A DNA stretch of 64,000 nucleotides from Massospora cicadina (GCA_022478985.1 JAKSZP010009543.1:1-64000); one strand, 5' to 3'. Positions 31,018-42,474 are shown, numbered from the stretch's first letter. Made by a program: numbers and translations. The notes: generated from the letters alone by a model not told the origin.

Positions 31018-34000
31018 CTATTTCTTGTTGCCAGCGGGAACGCCACTTATGGGGAAGGGGAGGGAACGCGTGAAGGGGCCGTAGCCACAATTGAACACGT
31101 GTGGAGGAAGGGGTCTGATTTGATGAACCAAACTGGGAACCAGGAGGATACTAGCTGTCAGCGGCACTGTGGGAGGTATCCAAACATCCACACTTGAAAG
31201 TGGTTCACCAAATGAGACCAGAATCTGTGAACAGCTTCTGGGAGGATGGGGGTGGAGCCTGCGATGGCATCCAAGACAATCGTGTGGATGGTCCACATGG
31301 CGATTGCAACCACCAGAGCACGGAGGGAGGGTGGAAGGGGAGGCCATTGATAAATCAAACATATCTCTTCACAGACTGAAGGGATGTGTTTGATTCTGGC
31401 CCAGTAAACGTTGAACTTCGCGCCATATCACTTTAGAGGTAGGACACTTCTCCAGGAGGTGGAACAGCGTTCCATACTGGCCACACACGACGCAGGATGA
31501 GTGTAAAGCGTTAGAGTGCTCAGCTGTATGGTACACCAGCCTCAGGCAGCGCCACACATGGGATCGGATTTGAGGCTGCAACAGAGGTTGGTGAGCGTAT
31601 TTTCAGATGGTTTTTTGGGTCTCAATGGAGTAAGGGATGTCCATCATGTCCAGGTAGTCCACCCTGGATAGGGCATGGGGCCGTATGGGGATCACGCCAT
31701 CCTGGATGGGTAGCCCCTGTACCTCTTGTGTGAACTGAGGAGAGGGGCGCCCTCTTCTGGTTGTATGTCCACTATTATGAATTCTCCACTCAGCGCTCTG
31801 CATGGAGAGTAGGATTCGTTTGTAGTGGGTTTTAGTACCGTGAGGACCTGGGGCCGGTGGGTGTGAAGCCAGGTATTTCATCAGGGAGTGGGGGTTCGAT
31901 GGATTGTTGAGGCCCAAGGCGCGGGAGAAGTTGGAGCGTGCCGTGTGGGACCAGTGTTGGGAGGGGAGTGTAGGGGCGGTGACAGCCGCAATCCAGGTAC
32001 CCAAGATCTTGGCCGCATGGGCTCTGAGGTCAAGCAGGCCCATGCCACCGTGCTGATGAGGGCCAAACATGACTTCTAACCATACTGGTGGAGAGCGGCC
32101 TGACCATAGCCATCCTTGCAGCAGGGCATGTAAGGATTTGAAGAAGCTTGGGGAGAAGGGGAGGGCGTGGGCTTCAAATCAGACTTTGGAGAGGAGCATA
32201 GAGTTGGCCAAAACGACCCTACCAGTAACGGAAGTAGGGTGGGCTCTGAGGGAGGCGATGCGCTTTGTCACATTGTCTAGAATATGACTCTCCATTACTG
32301 CTGATGCATATCCACCTGCCTACACCCACACGCCCAGATGGCGGACCGGCCCTATGGTAGGGCGTGGCACAAAGGGGAGCACCAGTGGGGCGGTGTGGAG
32401 TGAGCTGGGAGGGCGAGAGCGTTTGTGAGCAGATGGGCTGGGCTGGGCACTGGTTGCAGGGGCCCAGCAGTTTTGATACCGACCAAGGAGGATGATTTCG
32501 GTTTTGGAGGCGTTCAGTGCCACGTTGCTTACCCGGGAATATTCCTGGATGAGAGCTTCAAGCGCGCGTGCATCTTTATTATTTTATACCCCCACCACAC
32601 AGTCGTCTGCAAACGCCATCATCTTGACTGGGGCTTGGCCTGGCACATGGACCCCAGTGAGTTGGGCGTTCGCTTTTTGAAGTAGTGAGTCAAGGCTGAA
32701 GTTGTATAAGAGTGGGCTAAGGGGGTCCCCTTGTCGCAAGCCCCTTTGAGGGAGGACTACTTCTGTTAGGAAGCCAGGGCCACGTACAGCCATTGTTGCA
32801 GATTCCGTGAGCAACATCACCCAGTTGATGAAGCGAGGAGGTAAGCGGAATTAATGGAGGCAGGCCCTGAGGTATTCCCAGTTTACTCTATCATAGGCCT
32901 TCTGTTGGTCCAAGAATGCCAGTGCCCCAGAGGCTGTGGACTGGCAAACGTTGTCCACCGAGTGCACATTGTCCCAAATTGACCTTCTGGGTATGAAACC
33001 AAATTGTTCTGGGGAGATGGTGGAAGATGCTACAATCCCTAAACGATTAGCCATGATTTTTGTTCAAATTCTTGTATCCGTGTTAGTTAAAGAAATGGGG
33101 CGCCAGTTGGCTAAGTCTAGCTTGTCCCCTTTCTTGAAGAGTATGATGGTGAAGGCCTCTTGTCCTCCTGGCAGGAGGCGCGTTTCCAAAAGGCTCTGGT
33201 TAAGTGAGGCCAACAGTAGTGGGGATATATATTTAAAGTACTTTTTATAAAATCTATATGGAATGCCATCTGGGCCTGGGCATTTTCAGTTTGGTGCACC
33301 GCTAATGGCTGTCCATAATTTGTTCAGAGTAATCAAATTCATTATTTCCGGGTATTGGGAAACAGTGCAGATGTGGGCTCAGTCGAGAAATTCCGCCACT
33401 TTGGCCGGCTGAATTGGATTGGATCAGTACAACTCAGAGTAATACTTTTGTGTTTCAATTGCCACTTCAGCTGGTATATCCGCAATGGAATCATCCAATC
33501 TTCACACCTGTGTGCAAGCCACGCTCTGGCATGGTGCAAAAAGATTTTTGAAAAAATATGCGGTGCACTTGTCGCCTTTTGTGATGCATTTGGCCCTGTA
33601 CTGAACACAAACCCGATGTTTGTGTTGCCTTTTTGAGCGCATTGAGGTGGGCGGCTGCCTCCACCCACTTCTGGCCCCATGCAGGGCTGTATCCTGTGTC
33701 TGGAATATTGGACTCCAAGTGGGCCAATTCTGCCAGAGCGCGCGAAATGACAGCCAACGTGGCTTGTGAGCGTCTGGAAGAGAGATGGCGAGAGTGGCAG
33801 ATGGTGTCATCTTTAAAAAGTTGCCCATGTGGAAATGGGGTCCACACAAAACGGTGCAACAAACTCTTTTGCCAAAGTTGCTTATTCCACCCACATGGAA
33901 AATCCTGGCGACGCGAGCTTGGGGGCGGATTTTGCACTAATGTGGGGGCTTAGCAGCTGTGACAGGTAGTTGGTAGGTTATCAAGACCAGTAGATGGTCA

Positions 34001-34673
34001 GAGAATTCTATTTTTGTTGTTTTAAAGTGAAATATGTGGGGTTGGAATTTCACCGGCGTAAGGAAAAGGTCAATGCGGGACATGGACCTTAATTGGCTGT
34101 TGTGAATGTGGGGGTGCATCATGTTCTTGAGCAGCGGGGCTTGCCACAGCAGCGCATCCATTAACCCAAGGGTGGCCTTTAGAATGTGAAGTTCAACGTG
34201 GCCCTGGGGGGCATGGGAGGAGGAAGTCCACCGGTCTGTTGGAGTGTTTATCCAACAGTTCATGTTGCCAACTATGAAAGGGTTTGAGGGTAGTGGGAGA
34301 AATTTGACTGACAAAAAAATTCCTGACGCTCTCGTGCACCATTTGGGGCATAGATGTTGACAATAGCGTGTACCACACTGGCCCACAAAAAGGTGACAAA
34401 GAGGACTCAGCCATTGAGGAAGAAATCCGACAATAAAAATTTGAAAAATTTATTTTTCTGAATTAGCACCCCACAGTGCTTTGATCATAAGGATAGGGAT
34501 GGGAGGAGCATTGTTTTCCAAGCCTCCTTGGAACCTCATGGACAGTGGGACTCCTGGATGGCCAAGATATCCATGGGTAAATTTTGCTGTAAAAAACTCA
34601 GTTTCCTAGCCTGGGACGGCGAGGCCTTGAGTCCAGCAATATTCAACATCCCTAAAGTGAAGTTTTCTCCCAT
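31018..34673 (-). pseudogene. LINE-B3 ORF2 (endonuclease-RT), broken
   Basis: The start ATG is at 34673 and overlaps the end of ORF1. The endonuclease segment (34386-33937) has a GNMNCW block in place of GDMNCW, so the catalytic Asp reads Asn, and the SDHLLV block. RT shows FGFIPRRSIWDN and FLDQQKAYDRV (33010-32890), GLRQGDPLSPLLYN (32750) and AFADDCVVGV (32610). The C-terminal knuckle CVVCGQYGTLFHLLEKC is near 31480. The stop follows GVPAGNKK at 31018. Many frame changes. Confidence 0.87.
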
Positions 34674-36090
34674 TGCACCTTAGGTGTGAGGGGTGGGCAC
34701 CCGGGCTCACTAGCCTCCTCTAGATCCCCACAGACCTTCACAGCAGCGCGGGTGTTTGCAGCAATGCTATTGGTATTTTTGTTAATTTTTGCATAATGGT
34801 TTGCATTGGCTTTTGCCTTCACTTTTTGTTTCCCCAACGTTGGACGAATTTTTTGCAGTGTGGATGAGTTTGGTGCACCATTGAGTGGGGCAAAAAAAAT
34901 TTTCAGGTAGGTTGAAGGCCAAGTCAGTTTTGACCAGAGCTTGGTTGCAAAGATTGGGAGAATTCGAGTCACCCATTGGATCCTCAGATTGGGTGGCCCA
35001 ATTGGTATGGGCTTCCCAATCTGATTGGTTGGTGGATTCCCAATTTGCTTCCTCCATGAAGGTTTTGATGTCCTCCTGGCGTTGGGAGTGTGGTATAGTG
35101 GTGGTGACTTTGGCCGTTTCCTTGGCCGCAGCCTTGCGGGCCTGCTTGGCCTTCTTCTGCTCTTGCGGGGAAATAGGTTTTACCAGAAGGTAGCAGCCTT
35201 GTGCTCCCCACGGGAAAGCCTCTTTGATGCTTACAATTGGTTTATAGTGCGCCTCTCTGCTGGCCATGGCCGCTGAGGGGTGCTCTTGGAATTTGACGCC
35301 CTCCTTGGTGGGGCATGCATGTGCCTTATGGCTGAACACATTACAGTGGGTGCAGATGGGGGGCGCGCTGTCCACGCTTACCCGGAAAGGGTGGGTGGTA
35401 TGCCCTTTGATGTTAAGAAAAGTGGAGTGCAGGATCTGGGTTAGGTCCTTTGCGATCTCCTCATTTGGGGTCAGAACTGCAATGGCTTTTCCAGTGCACA
35501 GGTGTGGCATCAGCGTAAAGCATTGCTTTTTGAAAGGTTGTATTTCGCCATAGATGGCGAGACCATCTTTCAGGTGTTGCTCCAAAATGTCACGTTTTAC
35601 TGTAGTAGGCAAGAAGTTGAACGTGAGGAAAATTTGGTTGGATTTTGTCCATCTAGTGCTTTTTGTTTCAATGTCCCATTGCCCTTTGGGAGGTCGATCA
35701 CTATGCGCACTGCAGCAGCCTCATCTGCTGCCTCCTTGTTTTTGAAACCTAGGTCCAGCCAACCGCATGAATTGGAATGAGGTGCGACATACACCGTGGT
35801 CAGGAAAAAAGTGTGCACATCCCCACAAAATTTTTCCCATAAAGCCGTTTATTGGATGTCCAGAAACACGTGGACTCTGAATTCCACCGACAAAAGTGGC
35901 TGGGAGTGCGGCGTATTGATGTACTGGTTGCATCGTGCTTGCCAAGTGAGGATTTCTGGGGAAATAGTGACCGCCAGTTTTTGAAATTTTTTTCTATTCT
36001 GCCAGTTTCACTGGGAAGTTTTCAAACGTTTGAGGCCGCGGGCCTCCCACCTGCTCCTCTTACCTTACTTGCCCAACTGCTCCCTGACAT
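34652..36090 (-). pseudogene. LINE-B3 ORF1 (CCHC protein), the longest open LINE-B ORF1
   Basis: The ATG is at 36090. After early frame breaks, a 276-codon open stretch (35612-34782) spans the conserved middle region, the CCHC knuckle CTHCNVFSHKAHAC (about 35345), the basic stretch QARKAAAKETAK and the C-terminal half. The last 20 codons are in a neighbouring frame and end at 34652. Expected role: RNA-binding particle protein. Confidence 0.85.
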
Positions 36091-36187
36091 GGGCGCAGAC
36101 TAATCTCCTCTATGAGATTTATCAAACTAGATTCAGACTTGAATTGAATGGGTTGCAAAAGTGATTGCAACGAGAGAGAAAAGCTGT

Positions 36188-36201
36188 AGCAAAGTTAATA
36201 T
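36188..36201. repeat. Right target-site duplication of LINE-B3
   Basis: agcaaagttaatat, a perfect partner of 30887-30900. Confidence 0.9.
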
Positions 36202-36978
36202 TATTGGTACAGTTCCTTATAAGGATCACAGGCTTAGCAAAGAGCAATCTGGGCTACAAAGTTATTTAACACTTTAGCCTCATGTAAAACCTGAGCCTCA
36301 TGGTAAAAATATTTGGCAAAAGCTGTGATAGGCTCATCCTTTTTATAGGAGAAATTAGGAAGCAACGCTTTACTTATTGTCATTTGTTCTGCTCCAATGT
36401 TCTCCTATACAATGAGTTAGGTGGCATTTTAGTAAGTCATACCAACTTCACTGAGTTTTGAAATTACCAGCTCTTGACTTTCAAAAGTCCAAGGAACCCT
36501 ACATGGTTTCCAACCTATCATTTTGGTATCACCCTCTATGCTTATTTCAAACATAGAAAAAAAGTTGTGTGTGGTTTAAATTTGGTAAACTTGGGTGAGT
36601 TAATGGATTAATAAGAAATTTAAATCTAAAATCAGGTCCATTAGGGGCACAAAAAGAAGGTGATCAAACATTTAAGTTCCTTTATGCAGATATGGAGTAA
36701 AATGACTTTTGGGCTGACAGAGAATCCTGAGTTGAGGTTGCCTGCGTGAGGCAAGCAAATGTTGCAAAGATGGCAGGAATAGATGGAAAAGGTGGTGGCA
36801 AATTTAGATGGTAGCTGAGAGCCTGGAATAGAAGTGGACCCATAAATATCATAATTATAAATAGCATTGAATACATGAACAAGTGGCTCCCAACCAGTGC
36901 CTCATCACCAAAGGCATCAGATGAAATCATAGTATCATATAGAGTCAATATGTGTATATTGTTATTGATCAATAACAT
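36202..36978 (-). pseudogene. Gypsy-4 gag 5' part remnant
   Basis: On the minus strand, 36470-36205 reads as a capsid-like region (WTFESQELVISKLSEVGMTY, YKKDEPITAFAKYFYHEAQV, LNNFVAQIAL, ACDPYKELYQ) with a few stops. This fits the end of a retroelement gag capsid domain. A 98-codon frame upstream (36978-36682) contains a Pro-rich stretch and could be the N-terminus, though nothing specific is recognised. LINE-B3 cuts it from the zinc-knuckle part. Confidence 0.55.
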
Positions 36979-38184
36979 GAATTTGACTTATTTTAACGCA
37001 GTCACTCATAAACTCCTGAAAGTGATTAACCAGCATACTAGAAATTTCCAGAAATCCGCCATGAACCTTTTATTTCAACCCACTTAAGTTCCTAACTAGA
37101 AATCAAGATGTGAATCTTTAGATGTTTGATCTCCTACCCTTGAGTAATAATGGTCTATTAAGATATTTAATCTCACTGACCCATTCATTAATGGACTAAA
37201 ATTCTTATTTAATGTTTGAGCTATGCTGTTAAGTTGGAATCAAAAAGTCTTCAGTATTTTCTTCTATATAAAACATCACGATTCAATTCAACAAGATATC
37301 TTAGAGTTAACTAATGTGACCATTAATTTTATCACGTAATTGATAAAGGGGACTAACATAGTTTTTCTGCCTTAGGGTCAGCTGCTTTAACATTAATAAG
37401 GAACTCTAAATCAGCATGAGTAGACTACTCCAGCTGATTCATTATAAAGCCTTTAGTGCCCAGGGTTACAGAAAGTGTACCTTTAGTAAGCACCAAAGGT
37501 GGAACTGGCATTTAGGCAATAATGATGACTGCACAGGTTATTTTACCCATAAATATACAATTACTGTATGAAGACAGTGACCTTGGGAAAATACAATTAA
37601 AAATTTTATTTTTGTAAACAGTTTTCATTAATTTCAAAATATAATCTCACAGTAGTGTTGAATACTTACAGTGGTTTGAGCTCATAGGTATAACTCTTGA
37701 TCATGGTGGGCTTAGATAAGCTATTGAAAGAACAAGATCCCCTTCAAAATAGCAATCCCTCCTAGCTGTGCTCACCAACCCCAGGGTTATCATTGATGCA
37801 GATGATTGCTAACTTAGCAACACCTGAAAAATACAGTATTATCAACTAAAAACTCATAAAAGATCATGGAATTGAATGCCTAGGTCTTATGAGTTTTACA
37901 AAAAATAGCATTCCATGAATTACCAATAATAAAATGGCAATTTGCCAAGGAAAAATGTTTCTTTCAATTATAAAAAAACTTAAGTGCATGATATATGTCT
38001 TATGGTTGAAGGTTATTAAAAATTTTATAACATTTTATCTACTGTTATGATAGGATACTATCATTGTGTTTAGTTATTTAACTTTTAAAAGAAAAATACC
38101 TAAGATGGTTGGATTACTTAAGTAATGGTTGGATTAGCCTAAATAAACTGTGTATGACAGCAGGCAGATATCTGGTAGATAGAT
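36979..38184. other. 1.2 kb AT-rich DNA with no supportable gene
   Basis: I see no motif on either strand. A 5' LTR of gypsy-4 would be expected hereabouts, but no matching partner LTR was found. Confidence 0.4.
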
Positions 38185-38202
38185 TCAAATTTATTTAATT
38201 TA
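38185..38202. repeat. Left target-site duplication of element C2
   Basis: tcaaatttatttaattta, repeated perfectly at 40092-40109. Confidence 0.88.
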
Positions 38203-38231
38203 ATCCTCTCTTTAACCGCTCAAAGTCACTT

Positions 38232-39203
38232 TTGAGCGATTTTAAATTTAAGTTTATTTATCCACAGCCATCTGTCCAAACCTATTCTTTGATGTCCTTG
38301 GCTCTGCCGCCTGCCACCCCAGTGTGGGGCAGCAGTGCACCCCCACCTAGCGTTTTCCGCCCTGCAGGCAAGCGCGTTTGGACAGGTTCAAACAGCCCGC
38401 CCACTTCTTCCAACCGTTTTGTCCCCCCACGAGACCTAGCGCTCCACCTGGCGCGCGTCCACCCTTCTCTCCCCCATCCTCTCGCCCTCCCTCGCTCTGC
38501 CATTCCCTATTGCCTCAGAGTGGACTATGGGCGTTTGTTCCCATATGCTGATAAGGCAATTATTGACCTAGCCACTACAGCCTTTGCGCCAGCTGGCTTT
38601 ATAGACTTCCGCCCTTTTAAGGGCTACTTTGACGTTGGGTTCCAATATGAGGAGGATGCTGAAGCGGCAGCACAAACTCCTCTAATTTATAAAAAAAAAC
38701 CCATTCCCACAACCTGTACTCGCCTCCCTTCAGACACCATGCTAGTGGTATCCTTTGCAAATCTCCCATCCCACCTTCCACCCCAGGTTTTGTATGACCA
38801 GTTGGTCGCGGGGCTCATGGCTTATGGCACTCAGCCCAACCTCATCTTTGCCATTCCATCTGGTGCAGAACGCCTTGCTGCTCCTCATGCAACAGCCACC
38901 ATCATATCACACCACCCTACCATAGCCCAACAGGTCCCAACCCACGCTAGTGTGGCTGCAGCGCCTGATCATTTCTTTTGGGCTCAGGTCAATAATGGTA
39001 GGCAGATTTGTTCCCTCTGCTTTGGCCTCGACCATGCAAAAAGAGCGTGCCCTAAGGCCAAATCCGCTGCTGCAGCTTCTGAGCCCCCTCTGGAGGTTCA
39101 GTATGGGGAGCTTTGCTGCCCCCTCCCACTCTCCAATCTCATTCAGTGGGCCTACATGGAAAATCAGACCCCCCAAAACCTTTATCCTCACTCTCCCACC
39201 TAA
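38232..39203 (+). CDS. ORF1-like CCHC protein of C2 (323 aa, intact)
   Basis: This is the longest undamaged frame with a recognisable retroelement domain in the window. From the ATG at 38232 (alternative Met21 at 38292) there is a Pro-rich N-terminus, an Ala/Arg-rich segment, and an RRM-like central region (about residues 100-230, with FIDFRPFKGYFDVGFQYEED and LVVSFANLPSHLPPQVLYD). A canonical CCHC knuckle, CSLCFGLDHAKRAC, lies near residues 259-272, then a short C-terminus. Its domain order matches LINE-A and LINE-B ORF1, but the sequence is distinct. Expected role is binding its RNA or LINE RNA; no catalytic function is visible. Confidence 0.75.
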   Translation: MSDFKFKFIYPQPSVQTYSLMSLALPPATPVWGSSAPPPSVFRPAGKRVWTGSNSPPTSSNRFVPPRDLALHLARVHPSLPHPLALPRSAIPYCLRVDYGRLFPYADKAIIDLATTAFAPAGFIDFRPFKGYFDVGFQYEEDAEAAAQTPLIYKKKPIPTTCTRLPSDTMLVVSFANLPSHLPPQVLYDQLVAGLMAYGTQPNLIFAIPSGAERLAAPHATATIISHHPTIAQQVPTHASVAAAPDHFFWAQVNNGRQICSLCFGLDHAKRACPKAKSAAAASEPPLEVQYGELCCPLPLSNLIQWAYMENQTPQNLYPHSPT

Positions 39204-39330
39204 ATCTACACCAGCCAATCAGAGCAATGCTTGAACCACCATTCGCACCCAAGCAGCTGCCCATTCGCCCAATCCCGCCCACCCAAATTCGAACGCCACT
39301 ATTCCAGTGAACCAAAATCCATGAGATCTA

Positions 39331-39990
39331 TTGGCTGAAACTGACGAATCAGGTAATGTCCTCATTAGTAAGCATACAGGTCAACCTCTCTGCCATGGCA
39401 ATTATGGTCGGGCAGAATTTTTCCTTCCCAACTTTGATGAAACCCCTACCTATCACCATTTTGCTCCTCTGCCCAATACAGCCCCCTTCCAAAGTGATCA
39501 CCAGCTCACCTTAGCTGCGGTGGCCTCTCCTCATTGCCCAAAACTACGCACCACGGTGGCCCAGTCAGTGGCTCAGCTCCAGCATGGCCTGCCCACCATC
39601 TTCTTCCCCCCGACTTCCCTGAATCTCCCTGCAGTGACATCTCAAACTATTTGATGATGCTGAAATCGCTGTTATGAATGTCGCAACGCTTGTTTCATTC
39701 AACCCCTCAGCCAAAATCACCCACCACAGTATCTCCCTTTTCACCCAACTTCTTGAAGCCCACAAAGAAGCTGAAGTTTTCCTCACAGCTTTTGTTGAAA
39801 CACTTTCCTGTCATTATCCTGATGTGAAGAGGAAAACTCCTACTACGCTGACCTCAACCCCCACTATGCGGATGCCCCAACACCTTGGCTCTCTGCTCTG
39901 ATCTGGTACTGTAACCAACATCCCTTGATTGAGGTGGGTCTTTCTGAAAACCAACCCCCCAACCCCTCCTCACCCTTTGCCATGGTGGGT
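39331..39990 (+). pseudogene. C2 downstream frame, degraded
   Basis: A 107-codon frame (39331-39654, MAETDESGNVLISKHTG...) and broken continuations to about 39990 follow the intact ORF after a stop. C1 has a frame at the same relative position that also begins near MAE. It is probably the former C-terminal extension of the same protein; no domain is recognised. Confidence 0.4.
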
Positions 39991-40091
39991 TAGCAGTTTC
40001 TGCTTCCCACCTGGTTAGTATTTGTTTTGTCATTTTGAGTGTTGTGATCAGTACTGTCCATCCCCTGGTTGGCATACCTCGAATAAATCAA

Positions 40092-40109
40092 TCAAATTTA
40101 TTTAATTTA
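40092..40109. repeat. Right target-site duplication of element C2
   Basis: tcaaatttatttaattta, a perfect partner of 38185-38202. Confidence 0.88.
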
Positions 40110-40240
40110 TATTAAAATAGGTATTATTTAAGTTGTGGTGGTTTTAGAAATAATCTTATAGATAGATCATTTATAAAATCATGTTTATATCAACATCTAC
40201 TCCTAGACTATTTACCAATCTCAGATAATTTTGGGAAAAA

Positions 40241-41078
40241 TGTCATGGTCCCATGACATCATAGTGAGGATAACCCCAAGGATAAGGCTGGGCGCCAGGA
40301 GGTCCAGAAGGTGAAATTATAGGGCCTCCCAGACCTGAAGCATACCCTATACCAATGCTGGGTACATGCAAAATATGCCCAGGTTGGTACTAGTGGGGTG
40401 CCAAATGCCTAGCCCCTTACATCAGTCCAGGAGTTAAAATGGATGGTCTACCAAATTAACGTTGTCAGTTCCATTAAGTTTGTCGAGGAACCTGGTTTCA
40501 AAACCCATTCCATTTATGAAACAATGCATTTTGGTCGAATCCAACTTTGATTGATCACTTGAGTAGAGTTGGTTTTGGCTTATTTAACTAATTTGGATGG
40601 CAGCGTTGCCTATTGGTGGGTTGGTGCTTGGGCCCACTGCAGCACATCCCATATTCCCATGTCTAAGTTTAAATATGTTTTTCCCAACCAACATTCCTTG
40701 TTGGTTGATTTCCCAAATAAAATTTCCCCATTTTTACCATTTTTAAATGTTATTCCAAATGATCCTGTGCGCGGACCCCTTTGAGGAGGTCTTTCACTCT
40801 GTTAAACTTTCCATTTTGGACACATTAAGATTATCACCTCGTGCACCGTTGGTTTGTTCAGGTACCCTCCAACCTGGGTCGTTTACCCCTTCTCTAAGTG
40901 TGCACCGTGACAGTTTTGGCTGGTTATTGATCACATTTCTTTTCTTGAGTTATTATTGCTCCAGCACCCTCTGCTGGGCAATAATGTTTTCATTCTAATG
41001 GCTAGTTCCCTGGCGTTGGGCCTGTGCACTGAGCACTGCCACATTGTGAACAGGAGAGTTATAGAAACTCTCCTTACA
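40241..41078 (+). repeat. Gypsy-2 5' LTR (838 bp)
   Basis: It begins with the perfect inverted repeat TGTCATGGTCCCATGACA and ends ctctccttaca. It should carry promoter and polyadenylation signals. A partner with scattered substitutions lies at 45333-46172. The ORFs inside both LTRs (71 and 83 codons) are conserved because the LTRs are copies, not because they encode protein. Confidence 0.93.
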
Positions 41079-41110
41079 TTAGTTGACCAACCTCTTGAAT
41101 TTATGTGCAC
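41079..41110 (+). other. Region expected to hold the gypsy-2 primer-binding site
   Basis: The sequence after the LTR (ttagttgaccaacctcttg) does not start with TGG, the complement of a tRNA 3' CCA end. Self-priming, known in some chromoviruses, or mutation could explain this; I cannot show which. Confidence 0.35.
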
Positions 41111-41400
41111 AGATTTTTTCTGTGTGGAACTTTTCCAAAGTGAAAATGATGGGCGCCAGCTGTGGGCTTTGTCTGTCATTAGCTGCACCACTGTTTCCTC
41201 TTTTTCCCAAAGGTTGGAGCAACTCAGCGTTATTATGGTTGCCTCCAGCTGGAAAGTATCCACCCTTTGTGCCCGTACCAGGTGGATATGGATGCTTTGA
41301 GATCTGAAAGTTGTGATTTCCCAATTTTCTGCTGAAACTAGTAATTTCAAATTAAATAAATGAGTTTTTCCCACTACGTGTTCAGCTGAAGCCAGCGGAA

Positions 41401-41802
41401 TTGGCTCAGATGGGCCTGGGGGTGTTGGCCATGGATAACATTGTGCATTCCGTTGCTGTTCAAGGGATAGATTTGTTCACATCTAAAAACGCGTTTTATA
41501 ACAAAAAACTTGTCTCTACCTCTGAACCGTTTATTAGCTCATATGGCCTGGATGGAGACCCTATTCCTGTATATCAGATTACCCCTGAGAACCCACGTTT
41601 GACCCCTACCATGATCTGGGGCACTCAGGAAGTGGAAAAGGAACTTCCTTTTAAATATAATAACATATATGCACCTGCAGAAGGTGTGGTGGGATATGTG
41701 GCCTCAGTAGTAAGAGTGGCCCACTATCCCTCCCCTTCTATGATTCCAACACATACCCTGAAGGCTTGCTCACGCCAGAGGAAGAATTTTCAGGGGAGTT
41801 AG
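41401..41802 (+). pseudogene. Gypsy-2 unassigned 133-codon frame upstream of protease
   Basis: The frame begins MGLGVLAMDNIVHSVAVQG and lies where the end of gag would be. It has no CCHC knuckle and no recognisable capsid motif. The region before it (41079-41400) is also too short for a normal gag. It may be the remnant of gag after an internal deletion, or a different protein. Function unknown. Confidence 0.4.
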
Positions 41803-41879
41803 TGGAATTTTCTGCTTTGGACAAATTCCATTATGGATACTTCTTATTGACTGCTACCCTCACATCCCCTAGGAAGAGT

Positions 41880-42474
41880 TCACCATAACCATTTTTGTGG
41901 ATACCGGGGCCTCTAACAATTTAATGACCACGACCTTGCTGACTACCTGAGTTGAGTTACTCACCAGGTGGTATGGTTAGAGGTGAGGCTTCCTAAGGTA
42001 TCCCTACACTGAACGTCATGGGGTTAGTGGACTACCAGGTGGGCGCCTATCTTCTGTCTGACCATTTTCAAGCTATCCAAAACCTCTTGTTCCCCATTAT
42101 TTTTGGTGTAGAGTGGTGGAGAAAATTTTACGTCTGGACCAATTTTAAAGAAAACACTCTATCCTTGTCTTTGGTCAATGGTCACATGTTGATTGTTCTT
42201 TTGTCAGAGGATAATGCCCAGGTAATTACCTTATTGGCCCAATATTCCCACTTTTAAGCTTGCCCCTTTGCTGAAGGCCTCTGTGGAGGTTTCCCCACCG
42301 TCCTGTTTGGAGGGGTTGGAAATTTCTTTTGATGAAGAATCCTCTAACACACTTCCTGAGCACTCTGAATTTGATTGTATCTTTAAGCTCACTGTGGATC
42401 TGGTGATTATATGTTCCCCTATTTACCCATTGACTGTCTGGGAGGAAGAGGCGTTGGATGTGTGGGTGAAGTAA
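41880..42474 (+). pseudogene. Gypsy-2 aspartic protease
   Basis: FVDTGASNNLM (about 41893-41925) is an intact retropepsin active site. A stop follows after about ten codons, and the frame resumes near 42000. PIIFGVEWWRKFYVW (about 42090-42135) matches the C-terminal ILGxDWL block. The segment to 42474 links protease to RT. The enzyme would process the polyprotein. Confidence 0.8.

Larger units (their letters stand above)
30901..36187 (-). mobile_element. LINE-B3: full-length LINE-B (5.29 kb)
   Basis: It has the same structure as B2. The 3' end (left side) has an expanded tail: after gcaataaat come repeated ttaaat units up to position 30901. A perfect 14-bp duplication bounds it. Compared with B2 and B4, ORF1 lacks the internal stop after PQEQKKAKQ and is open for 276 codons. 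It sits in gypsy-4 gag. Confidence 0.92.
38203..40091 (+). mobile_element. C2: ORF1-only non-autonomous retroelement (1.89 kb)
   Basis: A perfect 18-bp duplication bounds a unit with a single intact ORF (ORF1-like), a broken downstream frame, and a 3' end cctggttggcatacctcg then aataaatcaa. There is no endonuclease, RT, integrase or LTR. The tail resembles that of LINE-B (gcaataaattt preceded by ggtcagcc). The structure recalls half-L1 elements of mammals, which carry only ORF1. C1, C3 and C4 are relatives in this window. Confidence 0.82.
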
